Assembly: GCA_002435325.1 (NCBI GenBank) | Contig: DJMJ01000015.1 | Span: forward strand, 1-22,473 | Reading direction: 5' to 3' | Length of the DNA stretch: 22,473 nucleotides | DNA from: Nitrospira sp. UBA6493 | GTDB taxonomy: Bacteria; Nitrospirota; Nitrospiria; Nitrospirales; Nitrospiraceae | Shown here: one piece after another, positions 6,803 to 14,713 of the stretch | Position numbering within the stretch: the first letter of the stretch is position 1 | Layout of the letters: each line of letters begins with the position of its first letter | Translations under genes and position numbers: made by a program | The notes under the pieces: generated by a model | The model's database searches: none | What the model saw: the letters and a program-made list of their open reading frames with translations, nothing else | What the model was told of the DNA's origin: nothing

Positions 6803-8311
6803 TTACAACGCCACGAGGTCGTATTGTTCAAGATGAAGCTGGGCGTCCGGCGTCACGATAATCTTTGCCGAGCAATCCCGCTCCAAGGTTTCCACGCCTT
6901 GCCGCTCTTCATCCTGCAACAGATCCGCCACCGTGGGGTGTGCGCCGATGACGATGCGCTGACACTCGCCCGACTCGGCGATCTTGCGGATATCTCTGAA
7001 AATCTCGTAGGCGACAGTCGTGGGAGACTTGGTATAGCCCCGGCCTTCGCAGTAATGGCAGGGCTCGGACAACGACCGAAGCAGATCCTCGCGGACCCGC
7101 TCGCGGGAGATCTCGATCAACCCCAGGTCGGAGATCCTGGAAATGCGCGTGCGGGCCTTGTCTGACGCCATCGCATCGACCAGCGCATGATAGACTTTGT
7201 CCCGATTCTTCTCCCGCTCCATGTCGATGAAATCGACGATGATGATGCCCCCGATCCCCCGCAACTTCATCTGGTAGGCCACCTCTTTGGCTGCCTCGAG
7301 ATTGTTGCGGAGAATCGTTTCTTCCTGATCGCGCTTGCCGACGAACCGTCCGGTATTCACGTCGATCACGGTCATGGCCTCGGTATGGTCGATCACCAGA
7401 TACCCGCCCGACTTGAGCCAGACTTTCCGGCTCATCGCGCGCGAGATTTCCTGTTCAACACCCAGATGATCGAATAAGCTTTCGTCTTTGTCGTAAAAAT
7501 GAATCCGCGAGGTCTGTTCCGGGGAAAACCGCTGGACAAAATCCCTGATGGCCTCATACTCCCGACGCGAATCGATCCAGAGCCGGTCCACTTTCTTGCC
7601 GAAAAGATCTCGCACGACGCGAAAGCTCAGGCTCAGGTCGGTGTGCAATAACGCCGGCGCGCCCAGCTTTTCGCGATTGGTCAGAATGTCCTGCCAGAGC
7701 ACGTGCAGAAAATCGACATCGGACTTCAGCTCGTCTTCCTTCACCCCTTCGCTCACCGTCCGGACAATATACCCGCATCCGGGACGGCGGACCCTCCGCA
7801 TGATGTCCTTCAAACGGGCACGCTCTTCATCCCGGGCAATCCGGCGGGAGACCCCGATATGCTCGACATTCGGCATGAACACCAGATAGCGGCCCGGCAG
7901 GGACACATAGGTGGTCACACGCGGCCCCTTGGTGCCGATCGGACCTTTTGAGATCTGCACCATCAACTCCTGCCCTTCCGTCAACAACTCCTCGATCGGC
8001 TTGGCGCTCTGGCGCTTCGGCCGCAGCATGTCCGCGTCTTTATCGTCTTCTTCCGCCTCAACCAGCAAATCGCTGGGCTCCGCATCTTCAGAGAGATCCG
8101 ACACGTGCATGAACGCAGCCTTTTCCAATCCGATATCCACAAAGGCCGCCTGCATGCCCGGCAGCACCTTCGCAACTTTCCCTTTATAAATGTTCCCGAC
8201 AAAATCCTTGTGCTTGGCCCGGTCTCCGAATAAGTCGGTCACGACCCCGCCATCCAGCACAGCCACGCGGGTCTCTTCCCGCGAGACAGAAATCGCAATC
8301 TCAATCCCCAT
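6803..8311 (-). CDS. rng: ribonuclease G (RNase E/G family)
   Basis: Endoribonuclease that matures rRNA 5' ends and degrades mRNA. I place the start at ATG 8311 (502 residues) because AAAGGAG lies 5 nt upstream and the product then begins MGIEIAISVSREETRVAVLDGG, like family members; an upstream in-frame start at 8350 has no such support. An S1 domain (about 33-120) contains NIYKGKVAKVLPGMQAAFVDIG and a charged, acidic loop at about 75-105 that is somewhat longer than in E. coli RNase G. The DNase I-like catalytic part has D317 in VIDVNTGRFVG and D360 in IIIVDFIDME. The zinc-link cysteines are in CHYC (418-421). The RNase E C-terminal scaffold is absent, so this is the short G form. It lies 168 bp after rodA, in the same order as the E. 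coli mre-rng locus. Confidence 0.95.
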   Translation of the reverse strand: MGIEIAISVSREETRVAVLDGGVVTDLFGDRAKHKDFVGNIYKGKVAKVLPGMQAAFVDIGLEKAAFMHVSDLSEDAEPSDLLVEAEEDDKDADMLRPKRQSAKPIEELLTEGQELMVQISKGPIGTKGPRVTTYVSLPGRYLVFMPNVEHIGVSRRIARDEERARLKDIMRRVRRPGCGYIVRTVSEGVKEDELKSDVDFLHVLWQDILTNREKLGAPALLHTDLSLSFRVVRDLFGKKVDRLWIDSRREYEAIRDFVQRFSPEQTSRIHFYDKDESLFDHLGVEQEISRAMSRKVWLKSGGYLVIDHTEAMTVIDVNTGRFVGKRDQEETILRNNLEAAKEVAYQMKLRGIGGIIIVDFIDMEREKNRDKVYHALVDAMASDKARTRISRISDLGLIEISRERVREDLLRSLSEPCHYCEGRGYTKSPTTVAYEIFRDIRKIAESGECQRIVIGAHPTVADLLQDEERQGVETLERDCSAKIIVTPDAQLHLEQYDLVAL

Positions 8312-8479
8312 ACTGACTCCTTTGGTCTGCGAGAACCGGCCCCGCACCATGGGCGAAGGACGCAGGCCAATGGCCCAGGTCCCACATATCCGCCCACCGT
8401 CTGCGGCACCGACTTCTCAATCTCATTGCTCGATACACTCTTCTCTAACTCTCAACACCACTGTGGGTTCACAATCGGA

Positions 8480-9601
8480 TCAATAGAACAAGCTCAACCG
8501 TCTTCGCTTCACGTTCAGCAGGAGTCCTAGCGACGCCATCGTCATAATCGTGGCGCTCCCTCCGTAACTCATGAGTGGAAGAGGAATCCCGACGATCGGA
8601 AACATGCCCGCCGTCATCCCGATATTCACCACGACACAAAAACACAACATCGCCGTAATGCCGGCGGCCAAGAGCGCTCCCAGCTGGTCTTTGGCCTTCG
8701 ATGCAATTTCGAGCGACAGCCAAATCAACCCGACAAAGAGCACCAATAGCAGCAACACGCCGAGGAATCCCCATTCCTCCGCGTACACGGCAAACACGAA
8801 GTCTGTATGGCCTTCGGGGAGGAACTTCAGTTGGCTTTGCGTGCCCCCATAGAGCCCTTTCCCCATCAATTCACCCGATCCGATCGCAATTCTGGACTGC
8901 AGGGCATGATAGCCCTTTCCTCCCGGATCATAATCTTGATCCACAAAGGCCATAATGCGCTGTCGCTGATAATCATGCAAGGACCCCCACACCCCTTCCC
9001 AGGCAAAGGGAAAGAGCATGAGCGAGAAAAGCAGAATCACCCCAAGCGCCTTCGACCGCACTCCAACCATCAACAACATCGCCGCATAGACCGCCACAAA
9101 ACTCAACCCGCTGCCCAAATCAGGCTGTTTCAGAATCAACAGCAGCCCCGGCAACATCAGCAACCCAGGCATCACCACCCGCTGCAACCAGCCTACACGA
9201 GGCGCTTTTGAATAATAATGCGCCAGGACAAGAATCAGAACGAGCTTGGCAAACTCGGACGGCTGGAAGCTGAACGGCCCGAGTGCAATCCACCGCTGAG
9301 CCCCCTTGCTGGTACGCCCCTCCAATAGCACAAACGCCAGCATGAGCAACACCACGCCATAGGCGGGGTAGGCCAGCCGGGCGATGCGGTGATAATCGGA
9401 GACCAGCATGACGACGAACGCCACGCCACCCAGAAAAATCCAGACCAACTGTTTCAGATAGTATGGAGCAATCCCGCCCTGTTGGGCATGCGTCACGCTA
9501 TGAATCGACAACACCCCGATGCCCAAAATCGCCACGACGAGCGCCAGAAAGCGATAGTCAAAGTTGTCGAGTCCGCGATTATCGATCAGCCGGTCAATCA
9601 T
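8480..9601 (-). CDS. rodA: RodA, SEDS-family peptidoglycan glycosyltransferase
   Basis: RodA polymerises lipid II into glycan strands for side-wall growth and works with PBP2. The 373-residue product is almost entirely hydrophobic, with about ten membrane segments. It shows SEDS signatures: GPFSFQPSEFAKL near 111-123, KQPDLGSGLSF near 158-168, GHTDFVFAVYAEEWGF near 269-284 (the Asp corresponds to the essential extracellular Asp of RodA) and IPLPLMSYGGSATI near 338-351. It follows mrdA by 31 bp on the same strand. PBP2-RodA adjacency together with mreBCD argues for RodA rather than FtsW. Length and motifs are complete. Confidence 0.95.
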   Translation of the reverse strand: MIDRLIDNRGLDNFDYRFLALVVAILGIGVLSIHSVTHAQQGGIAPYYLKQLVWIFLGGVAFVVMLVSDYHRIARLAYPAYGVVLLMLAFVLLEGRTSKGAQRWIALGPFSFQPSEFAKLVLILVLAHYYSKAPRVGWLQRVVMPGLLMLPGLLLILKQPDLGSGLSFVAVYAAMLLMVGVRSKALGVILLFSLMLFPFAWEGVWGSLHDYQRQRIMAFVDQDYDPGGKGYHALQSRIAIGSGELMGKGLYGGTQSQLKFLPEGHTDFVFAVYAEEWGFLGVLLLLVLFVGLIWLSLEIASKAKDQLGALLAAGITAMLCFCVVVNIGMTAGMFPIVGIPLPLMSYGGSATIMTMASLGLLLNVKRRRLSLFY

Positions 9602-9632
9602 CTGCGCTCACTTATCCCGTATCGCCACACTC

Positions 9633-11471
9633 TCATGATCCGGATGCCGCCGCCGGCTCTGGCCGCGTCAGCTTCATGTAGGTTTCAATGACTTCCTTGG
9701 CCAACGGGGCCGCCGCCGAACCGCCATGCCCCATATGCTCCGCCAGCACCGCCACCGCTATTTCCGGGGACTCCACCGGAGCGAAGGCCACAAACCAAGC
9801 ATGATCACGAAACTTCTTCGGAATATCTTGTTCAGCTTTTTTCTCTTTGGCCAGCGCCGTCGTTTGCGCGGTCCCGGTTTTCCCGGCAATGGTCACAATG
9901 GAGGACTTGGCACGCGTCGCAGTACCCTCGGTCACCACGTCGGCCAGCGCCTCCTTCACCAACCGAAACGTGTCCGGCTTGGCATGCACTTTCCCGCGCG
10001 GCACAGCCGGCATTTCTTGCAGGTTGCCCGTCATGCGATCCATAATCGCCTGCACCAGACGCGGCCGATAGCTGACTCCATCGTTCGCCACCGTCCCGAT
10101 CATGCTGGCCATCTGCAGCGGCGTGACCGTCACATACCCCTGCCCGATCGCCGCAGAGATCGTTTCACCAGGCAGCCAGGCCTCCTTCTTCGCTTTCATC
10201 TTCCACGCCGTCGATGGAACAATCCCCACCCGTTCAGACGGCAACTCGATCCCGGTCTCATGCCCCAGACCGAATTCCTTGGCATACTCCGCCATCGTAT
10301 CGATCCCCATCCGCTGTCCAACTGTATAAAAATAGACGTCGCAGGAGTGAACAAGAGCTTTGTGAAGATCGACCTGACCGTGTCCGCTGGCTTTCCAATC
10401 ACGATACACTCGTTTGCCGAACTGATAGCCGCCATTACAATAGACCGAGCTCGATGGCGACATCGTATTGGATTCCAAGGCCGCTACCGCCATCGGCACC
10501 TTGAACGTCGATCCAGGCGGATACTGGCCTTGCGAAGCCCGGTTATTCAACGGCCGCCCCTCGTTCTGCACGATTTCAACCCACTGTTTCGGCGTGAGTT
10601 CGCGCGAAAGCACGTTGGGATCAAACCCTGGGCGGCTCGCCATCGCCAGAACATCCCCGCTCGTCGGATCCAGCGCGACAATCGCGCCGGATTCCTCCCC
10701 AAGCAGATCTTCGGCCACCTTCTGCAGCCGTATATCGATCGTAAGATAGAGGTCGTTGCCGGACTGCGGCTTGTCCACTAACACCGTTCGCTTTTCATGA
10801 CCCAAGGCATCAACTTCAACGCTTTTCTGTCCTGCCTGGCCGCGCACATGGCGATCGAAGGACTTCTCAACACCATATTGTCCAACGATACTGCCCTGAT
10901 GCAGATCGGCAAATTCCGGCTTCTCTAACTGTTCAGGAGAAATTTCGCCGACATAGCCAATCAGGTGCGCGGCTGCCATCCCGCCTGGATAATTGCGCTG
11001 CGATTCAACCTGAATCATTACGCCAGGAAGATCCAGCCTGTGCGATTCGATCAGCGTCGCATCGCGTAGTGTCAACCGATCCTTGATTTTCCTCGGAAGC
11101 ATCTTACTACCGCGGCCTGCCAGCTTCTTTCGAATCATGGCGGAATCGAGCCCTAGCAGTTCGGCAAGCTTCTGGGTCAATGCATCGCGGTCTTTGACGT
11201 CTTCCAACGTGACATAGAGACTGAAGCTCGGCACATTGTTCGCCAGCAACACGCCATGACGGTCATAGATCAGCCCGCGCGCCGGTTCCAGGAGCACGGA
11301 CCTGGTTCGGTTATTCTCCGACAAATCACGATAATAGGGCCCCTCGCGTATCTGCAAATGCCAGAGCCGCAACGCCAATAGGCTCACAACCAGCAACAGT
11401 CCGATCCGCAACAACGTCAGCCGCCGTTGCAACTCCCCGAGTTCAGAATCATGCAGGCCTGAGTTCGCCAT
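9633..11471 (-). CDS. mrdA: penicillin-binding protein 2 (elongasome transpeptidase)
   Basis: Class B PBP that cross-links new glycan strands made by RodA. I take ATG 11471 as start (612 residues), 8 bp after the mreD stop. A start at 11537 is also in frame but would overlap mreD by 58 bp and add a tail unlike PBP2. There is one N-terminal membrane anchor (about 20-38), then the pedestal domain with RGLIYDRHGVLLANN. The transpeptidase domain has the SxxK nucleophile S321 in PPGSTFKVPMA, the SxD-type motif S376-C-D in LVHSCDVYF, and KTG at 531-533 in IAGKTGTAQT. All three penicillin-binding motifs are intact. Position between mreD and rodA is the classical arrangement. Confidence 0.96.
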   Translation of the reverse strand: MANSGLHDSELGELQRRLTLLRIGLLLVVSLLALRLWHLQIREGPYYRDLSENNRTRSVLLEPARGLIYDRHGVLLANNVPSFSLYVTLEDVKDRDALTQKLAELLGLDSAMIRKKLAGRGSKMLPRKIKDRLTLRDATLIESHRLDLPGVMIQVESQRNYPGGMAAAHLIGYVGEISPEQLEKPEFADLHQGSIVGQYGVEKSFDRHVRGQAGQKSVEVDALGHEKRTVLVDKPQSGNDLYLTIDIRLQKVAEDLLGEESGAIVALDPTSGDVLAMASRPGFDPNVLSRELTPKQWVEIVQNEGRPLNNRASQGQYPPGSTFKVPMAVAALESNTMSPSSSVYCNGGYQFGKRVYRDWKASGHGQVDLHKALVHSCDVYFYTVGQRMGIDTMAEYAKEFGLGHETGIELPSERVGIVPSTAWKMKAKKEAWLPGETISAAIGQGYVTVTPLQMASMIGTVANDGVSYRPRLVQAIMDRMTGNLQEMPAVPRGKVHAKPDTFRLVKEALADVVTEGTATRAKSSIVTIAGKTGTAQTTALAKEKKAEQDIPKKFRDHAWFVAFAPVESPEIAVAVLAEHMGHGGSAAAPLAKEVIETYMKLTRPEPAAASGS

Positions 11472-11479
11472 GGCGTTGC

Positions 11480-11980
11480 TTATAACTCCGGCTCCATCGC
11501 CAGCCGATCCAAATGGAACCGGCTCCAGAGCAGCCAATACCCGATCCCCCCAATGACGGCATCAAAACAGGCTTGCGGCAGGATGATCGTTTGGAGCGCC
11601 CACCAGATATCTTGTTGCTCGCTCAGGTTGGCCGCCCACAAGGTCACGAGGCCTCCCGCTGTCGAGACAACAAGCAGCCCGCACACCAGTACGACCGGCG
11701 TCACCTGCGCCATGTGCCGTCCGGCCAGCCCGGCGAGAAACCCAGCGCCGCCCTTGACCGCCAAGCTCACCGCGAGATCTCCGGCGGAGAACAAACTCAT
11801 GGCCCATCCCAGCAACAGACCGACCAGCAGTCCTTCTAGCTCTCCTGCCAGCAGTCCGACAAAACACACGACAACCAATCCCACATCCGGCTTGACATCC
11901 CAGACACTCACGTACGGCAACAGGGTTGCGTGCAGAACAACCAGACTCACGATCATGAGGATGTAGACGCCTACCCTCAT
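11480..11980 (-). CDS. mreD: rod shape-determining protein MreD
   Basis: Small integral membrane protein of the elongasome that works with MreC. The 166-residue product has about five hydrophobic segments, starting with MRVGVYILMIVSLVVLHATL, and the MreD-like stretch KPDVGLVVVCFVGLLAGELEG, where a charged residue follows the second helix. The start ATG overlaps the mreC stop by 4 bp (ATGA), so translation is probably coupled. MreD is poorly conserved in sequence; the call rests on topology, length and exact position between mreC and mrdA. Confidence 0.92.
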   Translation of the reverse strand: MRVGVYILMIVSLVVLHATLLPYVSVWDVKPDVGLVVVCFVGLLAGELEGLLVGLLLGWAMSLFSAGDLAVSLAVKGGAGFLAGLAGRHMAQVTPVVLVCGLLVVSTAGGLVTLWAANLSEQQDIWWALQTIILPQACFDAVIGGIGYWLLWSRFHLDRLAMEPEL

Positions 11981-12858
11981 GGCTTACCCTTCACCGCAGG
12001 AAGCCCATCTCCCAGAGGCTCTTCCTCCGCCACATACGGCGACTGAATCACCAACACCTCCTCAACGCGCGTGACGTCCACCTCCGGCCGGACTTCCGCC
12101 AACTGAAACAACGCGCCCTCTTCCTTGTCGATTCTGGTAATTGTGCCAATGGCCAACCCGCGTGGAAATCCCCCCACCAGCCCGGAAGTCACCACACGAT
12201 CGCCGCTTCGAACATTGGACAGTAGCGGGATGTATTTCAGCCTGGCCAGCCCCTCCTTCGTCCCTTCGACGATGCCTTCATCGCGCGTCCGTTGAATCAA
12301 TCCGGCAATGGCATTATTCGGATCAGACACCAACAGCACGACCGAGGTCGCGAGCGTCGCTTTCACAACCCGTCCAACCACGCCGGCAGACGTAATGACG
12401 CCCATATCCGGACGGATGCCATCCGAAGTGCCTTTGTTCAAAATAATCGTGCGATACCAATTATCCGTATTCCGCCCGATGACTTGGGCCGCCACCATGT
12501 TCGGCAGGGCCTGCGCTTTAAACTCCAGAAGGGCCGTCAACCGCTCCGTCGCCGAGGCCGCTTCACGCAACTGGCTGTTCTGCCCCTCTAACTGCTCGAT
12601 CTCTTTCCTGAGCCGCCGGTTTTCATCCTCGACGCCCTGCAATGCGAGATAGCGATGCCAGGTACTGCCGATCCCGTCTTCCACGGACGCGACCATCCGG
12701 AGAGGCCAGCTCAGAACCCAACCGACTGGTCCGCCAAGCCCTTGAAACATGGTTTGGAGTTGATGGGGCAGCAGAAAGAAAGCCAGCAAGACAAGCAGAA
12801 ACACGCCGAGAGCGAGACGCCGCGCGCCGTACGATGAACGAAAATTGGCCATCCGCAT
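11977..12858 (-). CDS. mreC: rod shape-determining protein MreC
   Basis: Periplasmic scaffold that links MreB, MreD, PBP2 and RodA. The 293-residue protein has a short cytoplasmic N-terminus and one membrane anchor (about 15-32). A coiled coil follows at about 75-112 (heptad-like ENRRLRKEIEQLEGQNSQL). The double beta-barrel domain includes VIGRNTDNWYRTIILNKG, GVVGRVV, LVSDPNNAIAGLIQRT and VTSGLVGGFPRGLAIG. It begins 14 bp after mreB and overlaps mreD by 4 bp. Two ATGs (12858 and 12852) are possible, neither with a strong ribosome-binding site; the difference is two residues. Confidence 0.96.
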   Translation of the reverse strand: MRMANFRSSYGARRLALGVFLLVLLAFFLLPHQLQTMFQGLGGPVGWVLSWPLRMVASVEDGIGSTWHRYLALQGVEDENRRLRKEIEQLEGQNSQLREAASATERLTALLEFKAQALPNMVAAQVIGRNTDNWYRTIILNKGTSDGIRPDMGVITSAGVVGRVVKATLATSVVLLVSDPNNAIAGLIQRTRDEGIVEGTKEGLARLKYIPLLSNVRSGDRVVTSGLVGGFPRGLAIGTITRIDKEEGALFQLAEVRPEVDVTRVEEVLVIQSPYVAEEEPLGDGLPAVKGKP

Positions 12859-12872
12859 AGAGGGATGGAACC

Positions 12873-13922
12873 TTACCGGAGGCTACTGCATTGGGACATG
12901 ACCGACACTTTGCGAAGGAGATCCAACTCATCCAGGATCTTTCCGACACCCAACACCACTGAGGTGAGAGGATCGTCCACGGTAATGATCGGCAAGTTGG
13001 TCTCTTCCCGGAACCGTGTGTCCATTCCCTTCAACAGGGAGCCTCCACCGGTTAGCACGATTCCGCGGTCAATAATATCCCCCGCCAGTTCCGGCGGAGT
13101 GTTTTCCAAAGCGACCTTGATGGCATTGACGATCGTTCCGATCGGCTCCTGCAAGGCCTCGCGAATCTCGGCGTCGTCGACCACCAGCGTGCGCGGAATG
13201 CCGGAAATCAGATCACGCCCCTTGATCATCATCGTCTTCCGTTCCTCGAACGGATAAGCGGAGCCGATCTCGAACTTCACCCGCTCCGCCATATGTTCGC
13301 CGATGAGTAAGTTGTACTTCTTCTTAATGTAATTCATGATGGCTTCGTCCATTCGGTCTCCGGCGACCTTGACGGACTCGCTGTAGACGATTCCGCCGAG
13401 GGAAATGACGGCGATGTCGGTAGTGCCGCCACCGATATCCACCACCATATTGCCGGACGGTTCCGTGATCGGAAGCCCCGCGCCGATGGCGGCCGCCACC
13501 GGCTCTTCGATCAAGTAGACTTCGCGCGCGCCTGCCAGCTCGGCGGAATCACGCACAGCCCGCTGCTCGACCTGCGTAATCCGGGAAGGCACGCCGATGA
13601 TGATCCGTGGCCGCACAAACGCGCTGCGATTATGGGCCTTGCGGATAAAATGCTTGAGCATCTGCTCAGCCATCTCGAAGTCGGCGATCACCCCCTCTTT
13701 CATGGGCCGAACGGCGACAATATTCCCGGGCGTGCGTCCAAGCATTTTCTTCGCATCGGCGCCGACAGCCAGGACTTTCTCGCTTTTCTTTTCGACCGCG
13801 ACCACCGACGGTTCATTCAGCACAATGCCTTTGCCGTGCACGTAGACCAGTGTCGTAGCCGTCCCCAAATCAATCGCAAGATCGTTGGAGAACCATCCGA
13901 AAATATCTCCCGTGAACCCCAC
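12873..13922 (-). CDS. mreB: rod shape-determining protein MreB (bacterial actin)
   Basis: Actin-like ATPase that forms membrane-bound filaments and directs lateral-wall synthesis. At 349 residues it is standard length. Actin-fold motifs are present: phosphate 1 loop IDLGTATTLVYVHGKGIVLNEPS (from residue 17; central DLGTATT), phosphate 2 loop VDIGGGTTDIAVISLGG, EEPVAAAIGAG and adenosine motif LTGGGSLLKGMD. The N-terminus MGFTGDIFGWFSNDLAIDLG could include the hydrophobic membrane-contact loop. The start is GTG at 13922 with GAAGGGAGA 6 bp upstream. Upstream lies a short hairpin leader shared in part with the bfr genes. It is the first of the mreBCD-mrdA-rodA run. Confidence 0.98.
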   Translation of the reverse strand: MGFTGDIFGWFSNDLAIDLGTATTLVYVHGKGIVLNEPSVVAVEKKSEKVLAVGADAKKMLGRTPGNIVAVRPMKEGVIADFEMAEQMLKHFIRKAHNRSAFVRPRIIIGVPSRITQVEQRAVRDSAELAGAREVYLIEEPVAAAIGAGLPITEPSGNMVVDIGGGTTDIAVISLGGIVYSESVKVAGDRMDEAIMNYIKKKYNLLIGEHMAERVKFEIGSAYPFEERKTMMIKGRDLISGIPRTLVVDDAEIREALQEPIGTIVNAIKVALENTPPELAGDIIDRGIVLTGGGSLLKGMDTRFREETNLPIITVDDPLTSVVLGVGKILDELDLLRKVSVMSQCSSLR

Positions 13923-13943
13923 GGCGTCTCTCCCTTCATCACG

Positions 13944-13967
13944 GACTAGCGTGAAATCCCGCTAGTC
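13944..13967 (-). promoter_or_regulatory. hairpin leader between the RDD gene and mreB
   Basis: GACTAGCG (13944-13951) and CGCTAGTC (13960-13967) form a perfect 8-bp stem around an 8-nt loop, 21 bp before the mreB start codon. There is no T-run, so it is unlikely to be a terminator. It could influence mreB translation or mRNA processing. Part of the sequence (CTAGCGGGA, then CGTGATGAAGG on the minus strand) recurs before the second bfr gene. Confidence 0.45.
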
Positions 13968-13982
13968 GCTCGTCGTTCACGC

Positions 13983-14441
13983 CTAATCCGGCACAGCCAA
14001 CTGACCGGCATCCAACACTTGGGTCCTGGCCACTTCGTCGCCTAACCGCCGGCCCTGCTCATTCCCGATAATCAACAGCCCCTCAAAGGCAAGAATGGCA
14101 ACAGAGCCGATCCACCCAATATAAGGCACCGCAAACAACACCTGCGCCATCCCACAAGGGAGATTCCGGATAATGGACTCCCGAAACCCCGCAGACTCCC
14201 GCGAATCAAGCCGCATCGTTTGCAGGCCAACCAGCCGCTTCCCGATGCTGCGCCCTCCCGCAAACCCATCAGCAATCAAAATGTAGGCCAGCCCGGAAAG
14301 AAACCCGACCGGTGAGGCAATCTCGTCCGCTGCCACTACGATAAACAGGTCAATAAGCTTGGCAATAAACCGATTGAGCACATGGGCCTTGGGATAGACG
14401 GCCTGTTCCATGAGCTTGACGCCTGCCCCTACCCCAATCAC
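13983..14441 (-). CDS. RDD-family integral membrane protein
   Basis: The 152-residue protein matches the RDD family pattern. RFIAKLIDLFIV carries the Arg and Asp of the first signature, GGRSIGKRLVGLQ follows helix 2, and further hydrophobic segments lie at about 40-62 and 98-125. RDD proteins are diverse and mostly of unknown function; some have been linked to sodium/proton exchange. Start is GTG 14441, with GAAGGAGA 5 bp upstream and an extended -10 promoter about 25 bp upstream. MEQAVYP at residue 11 is a weaker alternative start. It ends 60 bp before mreB, so it is probably the promoter-proximal gene of the elongasome operon. A link to wall synthesis is inference from position only. Confidence 0.82.
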   Translation of the reverse strand: MIGVGAGVKLMEQAVYPKAHVLNRFIAKLIDLFIVVAADEIASPVGFLSGLAYILIADGFAGGRSIGKRLVGLQTMRLDSRESAGFRESIIRNLPCGMAQVLFAVPYIGWIGSVAILAFEGLLIIGNEQGRRLGDEVARTQVLDAGQLAVPD

Positions 14442-14466
14442 AGTCTCTCCTTCTAATTAGTGGCAA

Positions 14467-14495
14467 AGTATAACAAAGTCAAACAACATGCACAA
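14467..14495 (-). promoter_or_regulatory. extended -10 promoter for the RDD-mre operon
   Basis: On the minus strand TGTTATACT gives an extended -10 with hexamer TATACT (14472-14467, five of six consensus bases). A weak -35 TTGTGC (14495-14490) lies 17 nt upstream. Transcription would start near 14460, about 20 nt before the GTG start and its GAAGGAGA site. The TGn extension compensates for the poor -35. Confidence 0.6.
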
Positions 14496-14651
14496 ACAAA
14501 CCTCATTTTCCATTTCTTTTCCCACAAACCATCCCGCACAGCTGGCCAGCCGGCCCAGGCCATGCAGACAATTCCAGAATACACGCTGTCCTTATCGGTC
14601 TGGAAGAATCATCCCCGTCCACACTCATCTCAGGTTTAGCCAGGCCGGATC

Positions 14652-14680
14652 TTGCCTTCAGCCCCAGCGCCAAGTACAAT
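14652..14680 (+). promoter_or_regulatory. sigma70-type promoter of the SurA/PpiD-like gene
   Basis: TTGCCT (14652-14657) and TACAAT (14675-14680) are separated by 17 nt, with four and five consensus matches. Transcription would begin near 14687, and GAGAGGA lies shortly before ATG 14714. Together with the minus-strand promoter at 14467-14495 this makes the 272-bp gap a divergent promoter region. I see nothing else clear in the rest of that gap. Confidence 0.55.
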
Positions 14681-14713
14681 CCCTGCACAAATTCAGCCGA
14701 TGAGAGGACACGA

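Noticed and set aside
8312..8479. Separate promoter for rng
   Set aside because: Several TTG-type -35 candidates exist on the minus strand, but none has a -10 with more than three matches at acceptable spacing.
9726..10781. Plus-strand reading frame of 351 codons opposite mrdA
   Set aside because: It lies wholly within the PBP2 gene on the other strand. Its composition (Arg/His-rich, no helices or motifs) indicates a shadow frame.
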